64,000 nt of DNA from Streptomyces sp. B21-105 (GTDB lineage Bacteria; Actinomycetota; Actinomycetes; Streptomycetales; Streptomycetaceae). The notes under the pieces were generated by a model. It saw only the letters and a list, made by a program, of their open reading frames with translations. It did no database searches and was not told where the DNA came from. The DNA is taken from the NCBI RefSeq assembly GCF_036898465.1, contig NZ_JARUMJ010000001.1, forward strand, positions 1,488,001 through 1,552,000. The letters are read 5' to 3'. The translations under genes and the position numbers were made by a program. Shown here one piece after another: positions 1 to 7,878 of this stretch. Within the stretch, counting starts at the first letter, position 1. Every line of letters starts with the position of its first letter.

Positions 1-1386
1 ACGGGCGAGGCGATCGCGGACGGTGCCGGTGTGGGCGATGCCGGTGAGGTGGGGACGGCGGCGCAGGCGGGGGCGGGCGACGGCGTAGTCGGCGAGGGCT
101 CGGGTGATGACGAGGGCGCTGAGCATGGAGGCGAGGACGCCGATGCCCAGCGTGACGCCGAATCCGCGCACAGGTCCGGAGGCGAGGAAGAACAGCAGGC
201 CGGCGGCGATGAGGGTGGTGATGTTGGAGTCGGCGATCGCGCTGAAGGCCCTGCGGAATCCGGCAGTCAGGGAGGACCGCGGGGTGGGGCGGTGGCGAGC
301 GGCGTACTCCTCGCGGGCGCGTTCGAAGACGAGCACGTTGGCGTCGACCGCCATGCCGATGGCCAGCACGAAGCCGGCGAGGCCGGGCAGGGTGAGGGTG
401 GCGCCGAGGGCGGCGAGGGCGGCGTAGGAGATGAGGCCGTAGCAGGCCAGGGCGACGGTGGCCAGGGCGCCCATGAGCCGGTAGACGGCGATGATGAACA
501 GCGAGGTCAGGGCGGTGCCGATGACGGCGGCCCAGGCGCTGGCCCTGATGGCTTCCGCGCCCAGGGTGGGGCCGACGGTGCGCTGCTCGATGGTCTCGAC
601 CGGAACCGGCAGGGCGCCGCCGTTGATGAGCAGGGCCAGCTCTTTCGCTTCGCTGTCGTTGAAGGTGCCGGTGATCTGGGTGGAGCCGCCGCTGATGCCG
701 GACCGGCAGGCGACGGACGGGTCGACCTGCGGCGAAGAGATGATCTTGTCGTCCAGGACGATGGCGACCCGGCGGGCCGGGTCCCCGGCCGCACGGCAGG
801 CGGCCTCGCCGGTCAGGCGGGCCCACCCCTGTTCGCCCGATCCCCTGAAGTCGACGGTGACATGCCATCCGGCACCGCCCTGCTGGTCGAAGCGGGCCGC
901 TGCTCTCTCGACGTCCTTGCCGGTCAGTGAGGGCGCCTGAAGGCGCAGAAGTTGGCCGGACTCGTCGGCCATGACCTGCTCGCGGGGCCGCTTGGGCAGC
1001 GGAGTGGGCAGGTCGTCGGCCTCGGCTGCCGTGCCGAGTACCTGGTGGAAGGTGAGCTGGGCGGTGCGGCCGAGCACGTCGGCCGCCTTGCGGGGATCTT
1101 GCAGGCCGGGCAGTTCGACGACGATCCGGTCGCTGCCGGAGCGGGCGATGCCGGGTTCGGCGACACCGAGCGCGTCGATGCGGCCGCGCAGCACCTCCAC
1201 GGTGCGGTCCGTCGCCTCACCGTCGGCGTCGGCAGCGGCAGCGGCGGTGGGGCGGGTCTCCAGCACGATCTGGGTGCCGCCCCGCAGATCGAGTCCGAGG
1301 TGGACGGGCACGGTGAGCGCGACGTACAGGGGCAGGGCAACGGCAGCGAGGGCGATCAGCCCTCTGATGTGCGGGGATCGGTTCAC
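1..1386 (-). CDS. secD: protein translocase subunit SecD (3' end off window)
   Basis: Membrane component of the Sec translocase that uses the proton motive force to help late steps of protein export. Reading leftwards from a GTG at 1384-1386 (preceded by GGAGG) gives a short N-terminus, one membrane segment, then the SecD signature DLRGGTQIVLE at about residues 33-43 and the first periplasmic domain (RGRIDALGV, then ELPGLQDPRKAADVLG). Near the left edge the frame still encodes membrane segments typical of SecD/SecF (SNITTLIAAGLLFFLASG, then VRGFGVTLGIGVLASM). The frame stays open to base 1, so the C-terminus is not visible. It could be SecD alone or a SecDF fusion. The identification is firm; whether this is a main or accessory copy cannot be told. 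Confidence 0.93.
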   Translation of the reverse strand, partial: MNRSPHIRGLIALAAVALPLYVALTVPVHLGLDLRGGTQIVLETRPTAAAAADADGEATDRTVEVLRGRIDALGVAEPGIARSGSDRIVVELPGLQDPRKAADVLGRTAQLTFHQVLGTAAEADDLPTPLPKRPREQVMADESGQLLRLQAPSLTGKDVERAAARFDQQGGAGWHVTVDFRGSGEQGWARLTGEAACRAAGDPARRVAIVLDDKIISSPQVDPSVACRSGISGGSTQITGTFNDSEAKELALLINGGALPVPVETIEQRTVGPTLGAEAIRASAWAAVIGTALTSLFIIAVYRLMGALATVALACYGLISYAALAALGATLTLPGLAGFVLAIGMAVDANVLVFERAREEYAARHRPTPRSSLTAGFRRAFSAIADSNITTLIAAGLLFFLASGPVRGFGVTLGIGVLASMLSALVITRALADYAVARPRLRRRPHLTGIAHTGTVRDRLAR

Positions 1387-1456
1387 AGCGGGCCTCCGGC
1401 AGGCACACCGCGGCCAGGAGTGTGGCTGCGGCCAAGAAGGGAGAAGGGGTGACGGT

Positions 1457-1861
1457 TCAGATGCCGGAGAGCGAGGGGGGTGCCCTCACGCCGTGCCGAA
1501 GTGACGATTGCTCCGATGCAGGCTGGACTGCTGCCGAAACCGGGGGCTGCGCGGGCCGGAGCGGGCCGGTCGCTGTGTCAGGTGACGCGCCCGGGACAGA
1601 GACGGGCGGCACGTGGCGTTCGCCAGTGGCATCCCGATGGCTCCGGACCGCTGCGGTGGAGACAGCGGGGTCCGCACTGGTCGCGTACGGCTCACCGTGC
1701 GCCGACTCCTCGGCCGCTAGCAGCGCGCCGACCGGTGCGCCATCGTGCGTACCGCCCAGGGCGGGCGGGCTGAGCAGCGTGAGGAGGAGGGCGAGCAGGG
1801 CGGCCCACGCCAGCCGGGGGCCTCGAGTGCGCGAGACAGTGTGCGTGTAGTGGGCCACCAC
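1457..1861 (-). CDS. small secreted or membrane-anchored hypothetical protein
   Basis: 134 residues with no family I recognise. Residues 10-36 form a typical signal peptide: RTRGPR, a hydrophobic core AWAALLALLLTLLSPPALG, then small residues suited to cleavage. The rest is Ala/Pro/Ser-rich and probably disordered. It sits 70 bases upstream of secD on the same strand and downstream of the response regulator, so it may share a transcript with secD. It could be a membrane peptide processed on export or a weakly conserved lipobox-free protein. Codon use fits the surrounding genes. Function unknown. Confidence 0.55.
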   Translation of the reverse strand: MVAHYTHTVSRTRGPRLAWAALLALLLTLLSPPALGGTHDGAPVGALLAAEESAHGEPYATSADPAVSTAAVRSHRDATGERHVPPVSVPGASPDTATGPLRPAQPPVSAAVQPASEQSSLRHGVRAPPSLSGI

Positions 1862-1917
1862 CGCCCCCTTTCCCTGTTGGTGGCCTTCCGCCCCGGGCAG
1901 ACCGGCAGTCAGCGGGC

Positions 1918-2583
1918 TCAGGCTTGGATGAGGCCCGCGCGGATCGCGTAGCGGGTGAGTTCCAGCCGGTCACGCAGGCCGAGCTTGTGCAGCAGGTTCT
2001 CCCGATGCCGGTGGACGGTCTTGATGCTGATGAAGAGCATCTCGGCGATCTCCTTGGACGAGTGCCCCTCGGCCACGAGCTTGAGGACCTCCTCCTCTCG
2101 CGGGGTCAGCACCTGATCGGGCGGCTCCTCACCGTGGCGGACCCGGTCGAGGTAGTTGCGGATGAGCGCGGTGACCGCACCCGGGTAGAGGAAGGGCTCG
2201 TCGCGCATGGCGGCGCGGCATGCCGCCACCAGGTCGCGGTCGGCCACGGACTTGAGCACATATCCGCTGGCGCCGGCCTTGAGCGCCTGGAAGAAGTACT
2301 GCTCGTTGTCGTGCATCGTCAGCATCAGCACCCGCACGCCGGGCTTGAGGGCGAGAAGTTCCCGGGTGGCCTGCAGGCCGGTCATCCGGGGCATGGCGAT
2401 GTCCATCACCGCCAGGTCGACCTCATGGGTGCGGGCCAGCTCGATGGCCTGCGCGCCGTCCCCGGCCTCGGCGACGACCTCCAGGTCCGGCTCCCGGTCG
2501 AGGATGAGCCGCACCCCGCGCCGTACCAACGCATGATCGTCGGCGAGGAGGATACGGATCACGGATGTGTGCGGCGTGGTCAT
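1918..2583 (-). CDS. NarL/FixJ-type response regulator
   Basis: 221-residue DNA-binding output protein of a two-component system. The receiver domain (about 9-125) has the acidic pair DD at 15-16, phospho-acceptor Asp61 (AVMDIAMP) and the Lys of YVLKS. A LuxR/NarL helix-turn-helix follows (about 155-215, LTPREEEVLKLVAEGHSSKE, then TVHRHRENL). The ATG overlaps the stop of the upstream histidine kinase gene by four bases, so kinase and regulator are translationally coupled and almost certainly cognate. Targets are not visible from the sequence; the surrounding USP and redox genes are candidates by position only. Confidence 0.93.
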   Translation of the reverse strand: MTTPHTSVIRILLADDHALVRRGVRLILDREPDLEVVAEAGDGAQAIELARTHEVDLAVMDIAMPRMTGLQATRELLALKPGVRVLMLTMHDNEQYFFQALKAGASGYVLKSVADRDLVAACRAAMRDEPFLYPGAVTALIRNYLDRVRHGEEPPDQVLTPREEEVLKLVAEGHSSKEIAEMLFISIKTVHRHRENLLHKLGLRDRLELTRYAIRAGLIQA

Positions 2584-3530
2584 GGCTGCTTCCTGAGGGG
2601 CACGGTGAGCCGGACCGTCGTGCCGGCCTGCGGCTGGGAGGTGACATCCAGAGTGGCCCCGATCAGCAGGGCCCGCTCGCGCATTCCGCGCATTCCCGCT
2701 CCTTCTCGGGCCACCCCGGTGCCGCGGCCGTCGTCGGCGACGGCCAGCACCACCGCCTCGCCGGTGTGGCGCAGGCTCACCTCGACCTGGCCGGCCTCGG
2801 CATGACGGGCCGCGTTGGTCAGGGCCTCCTGGGCGACGCGGTACAGCACCAGCTCCGTCTGATGGTCCAGCGCGGGCAGGCCGGTCTCGAAACGACGCAC
2901 CACCCGCAGCCCTACGTGGGTGGCGAACTCGCTGGTCAGCGAGGTCAACGCGCTGACCAGACCGAGGTCCTCCAGTACGCCCGGCCGTAGCCGACGCACC
3001 AGACGCCGTACCTCGTCCAGGCTCCCCCGGGTGATCTCCTGTACTTGCCGCAGGTCACCGCGCAGGGGCTCGTCCGCGTCGTCGGCGGCCCGCTCCAGCG
3101 ACAGCAGGATCGCGGTCATGCTCTGGCCCACCTCGTCGTGCAGTTCCTGGGCGATGCGGCGCCGCTCGGCTTCCTGCGCGAACAGGGCGCGGGCACTGCT
3201 GGACGCCCGTTCGTGTTCGAGGCGCTCGAGCATGGCGTTGAAGGTGCGGATCAGTTCGGCGGTCTCACCGCGTCCTCCTTCCGGCAGCCGTTGCCCGGGG
3301 CGCAGCAGATCGACGGTGGTCATCAGCCGGGTGAGCCGGTCGAGCGGGGCCAGGCCGATCCGCAGAAGAGCGGCGTTGGCGACCAGCATGACGACCAGGC
3401 CGCCCACGAGGATGACCGCCTCGGTCAGGACCACTGGCACGGAGACGGTCACGGGTGCCCACAGCAGCAGCGCGGTGGCGCTTCCCAGTACCACCGCGTT
3501 GAGCGCGAAGATCCGCCAGAACAGGGACAC
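2580..3530 (-). CDS. HAMP-domain sensor histidine kinase (HisKA_3 type)
   Basis: 316-residue membrane kinase. Two hydrophobic segments at about 5-27 and 31-58 leave almost no extracellular loop, so the stimulus is probably sensed in the membrane or through HAMP (about 60-112). The HisKA_3 dimerisation/phosphoacceptor box has His131 in RRRIAQELHDEVGQS. The HATPase region has the N-box near HQTELVLYRVAQEALTNAAR and the G-boxes in ADDGRGTG and GMRGMRERA. It is coupled to the response regulator downstream by a four-base overlap. It diverges from the DksA-like gene at 3877, which may be a target. Confidence 0.92.
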   Translation of the reverse strand: MSLFWRIFALNAVVLGSATALLLWAPVTVSVPVVLTEAVILVGGLVVMLVANAALLRIGLAPLDRLTRLMTTVDLLRPGQRLPEGGRGETAELIRTFNAMLERLEHERASSSARALFAQEAERRRIAQELHDEVGQSMTAILLSLERAADDADEPLRGDLRQVQEITRGSLDEVRRLVRRLRPGVLEDLGLVSALTSLTSEFATHVGLRVVRRFETGLPALDHQTELVLYRVAQEALTNAARHAEAGQVEVSLRHTGEAVVLAVADDGRGTGVAREGAGMRGMRERALLIGATLDVTSQPQAGTTVRLTVPLRKQP

Positions 3531-3876
3531 CGAGATGACGCCTTTCTCCGTGTGACACAGCCATGTCTCTACTGTCGGTCACCGCGCACCCCGAGCGTGA
3601 GCTGCGTCCACTGGTCCTGACCGGCCTGCTGTCCAGGCTGCCCGCTGCCGGCTCCGTCGTCGATGGGCTCCAATCCCCATTTCCATGCGCCTGGCCTCCC
3701 CACCCCGCAATGGGCCCTGCGCCATGCCACAGATGGGTATCGCGCCCGATGGGCTTTGTGCGGCATCGCGGCCACGGTAGAGGCATGAACCAGCCCCCGT
3801 GACTCTCCCCCCGCTCCTGGCCCCAACGGCTACCCCGCCCGGCGCACCCCACCTCACGTGGAAGGAAGGAATCGCC
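3531..3876. promoter_or_regulatory. divergent intergenic region between kinase and DksA-like genes
   Basis: 346 bases without a convincing gene between two divergent operons, so it should hold promoters for both. Around 3705-3765 there are several short ATGGG/CCCAT repeats (ATGGGCCCTGCGCCAT at about 3709, then GATGGGTATCG and CGATGGGC). They look like partial inverted repeats but match no operator I can name with confidence. The ribosome binding site GGAAGGA at 3863-3870 fixes the downstream start at 3877. Confidence 0.4.
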
Positions 3877-4203
3877 ATGTCACTCGATACGCCCCAAACC
3901 GAAACCCGCCCTGAACGGCTGACGGCGCACGAGGCCCTCCAGCGCCTCGAACACGAACGGGCCTCCCGCCTCACCCAGCTGCGGGCCATCGACGAGGCCC
4001 GGGCTGACGCGGAGGAACAGGTGATGTCCACGCAGAAAGACACCATCCAGCGCGTCCTCGCCGAGGTCGAGGCCGCCTTCGCCCGCGTCCAGGACGGCAG
4101 CTACGGCATCTGCCAGGGCTGCGCCAGGACGATCCCGGTCGAACGCCTGGAAATCCTGCCCTACACCCCGTTCTGCGTCCCTTGCCAGCGCAACGCCGTC
4201 TGA
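3877..4203 (+). CDS. DksA/TraR-like C4 zinc-finger protein
   Basis: 108 residues: an acidic, charged coiled-coil-forming N-terminal half (about 15-70) followed by a C4 zinc finger, CQGC...CVPC, at about 83-104. This is the DksA/TraR architecture; those proteins bind the RNA polymerase secondary channel. The ATG at 3877 follows GGAAGGA at good spacing. A second, divergent DksA-like gene follows 49 bases later, suggesting one operon. The N-terminal DxxDA-type tip of true DksA is not clearly visible, so an RNA polymerase role is inferred from the family. Confidence 0.85.
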   Translation: MSLDTPQTETRPERLTAHEALQRLEHERASRLTQLRAIDEARADAEEQVMSTQKDTIQRVLAEVEAAFARVQDGSYGICQGCARTIPVERLEILPYTPFCVPCQRNAV

Positions 4204-4252
4204 CAACCGCCCGTCCGACCTTCCTCTCCCGCCCTGCCCAGGGGGTGACTTG

Positions 4253-4624
4253 GTGAACGACCAGATCATCGACGACCGCGACACCAACCTGTCGATCGAG
4301 GACTTCGCCGCACTGCGCGAGAACCTGCACGAGCAGCGCCTGTTCCGCCAGGAGCAGCTGCACCAGCTCTCCACCGCCGCCACTTCCCGCGCCGACGCGT
4401 TCCGCGACCGGCAGGCCGCCTCCCAGATCGAGGTCCGCGTCAAACTCGCCGCCTCCGCCCGCATGGTTCTGGCCGACGTCGAAGCGGCCCTCACGCGGAT
4501 GGACCAGGGCCGCTACGGCACCTGCCACCTGTGCCGCAGCCCCATCGCCCGCGAGCGACTGCTGATCGTGCCACAGGCCCGCTACTGCGCCCGCTGCCAA
4601 CAGGTCAAGGAGGCCGACCGGTGA
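4253..4624 (+). CDS. second DksA/TraR-like C4 zinc-finger protein
   Basis: About 123 residues with the same plan as the preceding gene: a helical charged N-terminus and a C-terminal zinc finger CHLC...CARC. Similarity to the upstream neighbour is moderate (both contain an A-F/L-x-R-x-x-G-Y/R-G-x-C core), so this is an old tandem duplication. The GTG at 4253 is preferred over TTG at 4250 because of its spacing from GGGGGTGA. The gene overlaps the MreB-like gene by four bases (GTGA at 4621), so expression of the two is probably coupled. Confidence 0.83.
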   Translation: MNDQIIDDRDTNLSIEDFAALRENLHEQRLFRQEQLHQLSTAATSRADAFRDRQAASQIEVRVKLAASARMVLADVEAALTRMDQGRYGTCHLCRSPIARERLLIVPQARYCARCQQVKEADR

Positions 4625-5426
4625 CCACCGTCCCCAGCCCCCGTCCCATGGCCGCCCGCCACCGCTCGTGGCCCTGGTGCCGGCAGTGCACGGGCATCGC
4701 CCTCGATCTCGGCAGCGCCCGCACCCGCGCCTGGACGTCCGGACGGCGCATGATCCTCGACGTGCCCACGGTGACCTTCCCGGGCACCGGTGCCATGTAT
4801 CCCATCCAGCGCGGGGCGATCGTCGACACCCCGGGAACGGCCCGGATGCTCGACCGGCTGCTCGGCCACCGCCTGCCCCGCTTCGGCCGCCCGCTGCTCA
4901 TCCTGACCACGCCCGTCCTGGGCGGAGTCACTTACCGTGCCGAAGCCCGCACCGCAGTGGACGTCCTGCGCCCGCGCACCGTGCTGACCGTCCCCACCGC
5001 CCGTGCGGTGGCGATGGCCGCGGACGCCGACCTCACCCGTCCCCTGCTCGTCGTCGATATCGGCGCCCACCTCACCGAGGTCACGCTCCTCACCGACGGT
5101 GCGGTGACCGACGCCCGCCACACCGCCCTGGGCACCAGCGACCTGGACAGCCTCACCCCGCCCGCGCAGATCACCGGCGCGGTCGTCGCCATGCTGACCG
5201 CCATGCTGGACCAGGACCGCACCTCCCAGACGCTCGACGCTCTCCAGCGGGGCGCACTCCTCGCCGGCGGGGCGCGCTGCGACCCGACATCACCTACGGC
5301 CTCACCGGCCAGCTGCACGCCCCCTTCCAGCCCGTCCCCTCTCCCCACACCGCCGCAGTCCGCGGCGCAGCCAAACTCCTCCAAGCCGCCCACGCCCACC
5401 CCTCCACCACCACGCAGCCTCACTGA
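4621..5426 (+). pseudogene. MreB-like actin-fold protein, frameshifted near 5270
   Basis: Actin/Hsp70-fold protein of the MreB/Mbl type. The start shows the phosphate-1 loop GIALDLGSARTRAW, the middle has LLVVDIGAHLTEVTLL (phosphate 2) and the end should have the adenosine motif. Around 5265-5280 the frame breaks: it reads LLAGGARCDP. One extra G in the G-run restores LLAGGGALRPDI, and the next frame then carries TYGLTGQLHAP to a stop at 5426. Repaired length is about 268 residues, shorter than cellular MreB (about 345), so this is a reduced actin variant. The start GTG overlaps the DksA-like stop. Either a homopolymer sequencing error or a recent inactivation; unrepaired, translation would run on to 5661. 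Confidence 0.75.
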
Positions 5427-5485
5427 CCCACCACCTCGGCAAGCGCCCAGCGATGCTGCCACGCTCATGCGGAAGGAGAGACACC

Positions 5486-6106
5486 GTGGCCCGCGCAACA
5501 CCCCCGGCACACCCTCCCGAAGAACTCCCGCACATCCTGCTGTGGCGATGGCGGCGCAACCCCCTGCGCCGTCGCACCGACCTCGCACAGGCGTGGATCG
5601 CCGTCGGACTCTTCCTGGCCGTGCTGGCCGCCACCCCCGCCGCCATGTTCCTCATCGGTGACACCGCCTACCGCCACCACAAGGAGACCGCCCGGCACCA
5701 GGCCGCCACCCGGCACCACACCCCCGCCGTACTGGTCCACGATGCACCCCGCCATCCAGAGCCGGGATCGTACGAGGCGAAGAAGACCCTGTACCCGGCC
5801 ACCGTCCGCTTCACCGACCCACACGGCCACATCCGCACCGCGAAGACAGACGTCGCACCCGCCCTGACCGCCGGCAGCACCGTCCACGTATGGGTGAAGG
5901 CCGAAGGAAAGATCACCGACCCGCCCCTGACCACGGAACAGGTCCGCAACCGCACTATGGTCTATGCCGTTCTCGCCGCCCTGGCCGTCCCGCTCCTCGG
6001 CGCTGCCGCCTACGGCCACGCCAACCGCAGGCTGGAGCGACACAACCTTGCCCAGTGGGACGCAGCCTGGGCCGATGTCGCCCCCCGGTGGACCACGTCT
6101 CGCTGA
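5486..6106 (+). CDS. Rv1733c-like two-helix membrane protein
   Basis: About 206 residues. A basic N-terminus (WRWRRNPLRRRTDL) precedes a first membrane helix at about 35-60, an extracytoplasmic domain of about 90 residues and a second helix at about 155-180, then a short cytoplasmic tail. This arrangement is that of the actinobacterial Rv1733c family, whose founding member belongs to the M. tuberculosis dormancy regulon; its biochemical role is unknown. The GTG at 5486 is chosen because GGAAGGAGA lies just upstream. It is probably the last gene of the DksA/MreB-like operon. Confidence 0.72.
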   Translation: MARATPPAHPPEELPHILLWRWRRNPLRRRTDLAQAWIAVGLFLAVLAATPAAMFLIGDTAYRHHKETARHQAATRHHTPAVLVHDAPRHPEPGSYEAKKTLYPATVRFTDPHGHIRTAKTDVAPALTAGSTVHVWVKAEGKITDPPLTTEQVRNRTMVYAVLAALAVPLLGAAAYGHANRRLERHNLAQWDAAWADVAPRWTTSR

Positions 6107-6675
6107 CCCGCTGGTCCGCCACCAAGGTCTCCCGTCAGCAAGTACGAATCCCCATCGGCAGTCTGCTCAGTGAGGGCTTGTTGGACGAACTGTTCCTCAC
6201 AACAACCGGACGGTCGCTCAGCACCTCGCTCTTCCAGCCCGCCACCCAGATCCCCGCCCGCCACGGGTCTCGGCGCTCAGGAAGCGCACGTCCTCACGGT
6301 GTCTCGTGCGCGCCCCGGCAGTGCCGCACTGGCGTCGCACACAGAGCTTTCGGAGGACTCACCTGTGCAGGGATGTCGGGTGGCGTCTCCCAGGAGACAC
6401 GACCGGGGCACCACAGGGGCGCCGTTCGTACTTCGCTGTGCCTCTTCGAAAGGCGTGCAGGTTCGCAGAATCCTGGACGCCACCTGACGTGAACCCACAC
6501 GCCGAGCTTGCATTCTGGCCGCTTCGACGGCGGGTTCGGCGCGGATTTGCAGGCTTGAGCCACCGGGGCAGGGTTTGATCAAGCTGCCCATTGCCGTACG
6601 CCGACCGCACGCTTCGTGCTTTGCCCAAGGCACAGCAACACTGTTCCGTCCGTCAACAGAATGACTCAGCGGCGG
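6107..6675. other. gene-poor stretch with a short RibD/DHFR-like remnant
   Basis: No intact gene in 569 bases. At about 6160-6203 the plus strand reads GSLLSEGLLDELFLTT, which closely matches HLIGEGLLDELFLTT in the intact ribD-like gene at 59417-60295 and preserves the same frame; nothing else of that gene is present. A small perfect hairpin, GTCTCC-CA-GGAGAC, lies at about 6387-6400. The remainder carries no motif I recognise. Confidence 0.5.
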
Positions 6676-7563
6676 TCAGGGGCTATCGGCGGTTCCGCGG
6701 ACCACCGCGACGGGGCAGTGTGCATGATGCAGCATTGCCTGGCTCACCGATCCGAGCAGCAGTCCGGCGAAACCGCCGCGTCCGCGCGCACCGACCACCA
6801 GCAGTTGGGCCGTCCGGCTCGCCTCGATCAGCGCTTCCCGCGTCCCGGCGTGAACGACCGCGCGCTTCACCTTCACGCCCGGGTACGTCTCCTGGTGGCC
6901 GGCAAGCGCCTCGGACAGTAAACGTTCCTCCCCCGCAGCGAGCGCTCCCGGCTCGTTCGCGTACGGCACCGCCTCGTCCTGCGGCGCCGTCATCGGCGCG
7001 TTCCATGTGGTCCAGGCGTGCAAAGCAACGATGTCGACCCCGCGTAGCGCCACCTCGGTGAAAGCGAAATCAACCGCTTCGGCACCGGCCGAGGAGCCGT
7101 CGACGCCCACCACGATCGGCCCCGCGCCCTCACCTTGCTCGCGAACGACCAGGACGGGGCACCGGCCATGAGCTGCCAGATGCACAGCCGTCGATCCCAC
7201 CATCAGCCCGACGAAGCCTCCCATACCGCGCGACCCGACAACCACGAGCTCCGCGGCACGTGATTGCGCTTCCAGGACCGTCAGCGGTTCACCGGTCACT
7301 ACAGCGCGGGCGACGTCGACCTCAGGTGCCACCGTCCTGGCGCGCTCCTGCGCTTCGGCCATCAGGCGTTCCACCATGTTGCGCAAGCCGCTCTCAGGCG
7401 GGCCCGGGAAAGACCGGCCCAGCGGTACGTGCATGGCGGGCCAGATGAACGCATGCACCAGCCGCAACCCTGCGCCGCGCCACCGTGCCTCCCGTGCCGC
7501 CGCCTCCACCGCGGCCAAACCCGAGGCAGAACCGTCTACGCCCACCACGACCAGACCGCTCAT
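6676..7563 (-). CDS. tandem-domain universal stress protein
   Basis: 295 residues made of two UspA domains (about 1-145 and 150-292). Each starts with a VVGVDGS strand-turn and ends with the ATP-binding loop G-x2-G-x9-G-(S/T): GSRGMGGFVGLMVGST and GARGRGGFAGLLLGSV. The ATP-type loop suggests nucleotide binding. Cytoplasmic stress-survival role is known for the family. The start at 7563 follows GGGAGG; ATG at 7566 is an alternative. It diverges from the Ca2+-type ATPase gene at 7879, and both may be controlled from the shared 312-base region. Confidence 0.9.
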   Translation of the reverse strand: MSGLVVVGVDGSASGLAAVEAAAREARWRGAGLRLVHAFIWPAMHVPLGRSFPGPPESGLRNMVERLMAEAQERARTVAPEVDVARAVVTGEPLTVLEAQSRAAELVVVGSRGMGGFVGLMVGSTAVHLAAHGRCPVLVVREQGEGAGPIVVGVDGSSAGAEAVDFAFTEVALRGVDIVALHAWTTWNAPMTAPQDEAVPYANEPGALAAGEERLLSEALAGHQETYPGVKVKRAVVHAGTREALIEASRTAQLLVVGARGRGGFAGLLLGSVSQAMLHHAHCPVAVVRGTADSP

Positions 7564-7566
7564 CAT

Positions 7567-7878
7567 GCCTCCCGTATCCGTACCTTTTAGGGTGACTCCG
7601 GCGCCTGCCTGCTGCCAGCGGATCAAGAGACCATCGCCTGGGCCCAGGCATCCCGCCGCGCACCCAGGCGGGGGATGCCGCCTATCAACCAGGTGGCGGT
7701 TCAAACACGAAGCCATCGAAAGGTCCGGACGGCACGTTGTGATCGAGGGTGACCGGCCTCGAAGGGGGTTGGACGGATCGAGCGGTGGGTTTCGGCGGCC
7801 AGCGGCTGGCGTAGGAATGCAGTCCCGCAACGCTGCGCCCGTACTGCGGCAGCGGCCGCTCGCAGGAACAATGAGGGC
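7567..7878. promoter_or_regulatory. divergent region with a perfect GCCTGGGCCCAGGC palindrome
   Basis: Shared upstream region of the USP gene (minus) and the P-type ATPase (plus). It contains a perfect 14-base palindrome GCCTGGGCCCAGGC at 7636-7649, well placed for a dimeric regulator acting on both genes. No gene is visible. In GC-rich DNA such palindromes also arise by chance, so the assignment is tentative. Confidence 0.35.

Noticed and set aside
3531..7878. Possible DosR/DevR-type boxes in the spacers at 3705 and 7636
   Set aside because: The GGGCCC-centred palindromes do not match the mycobacterial consensus well enough, and I cannot test enrichment; kept only as generic palindromes.
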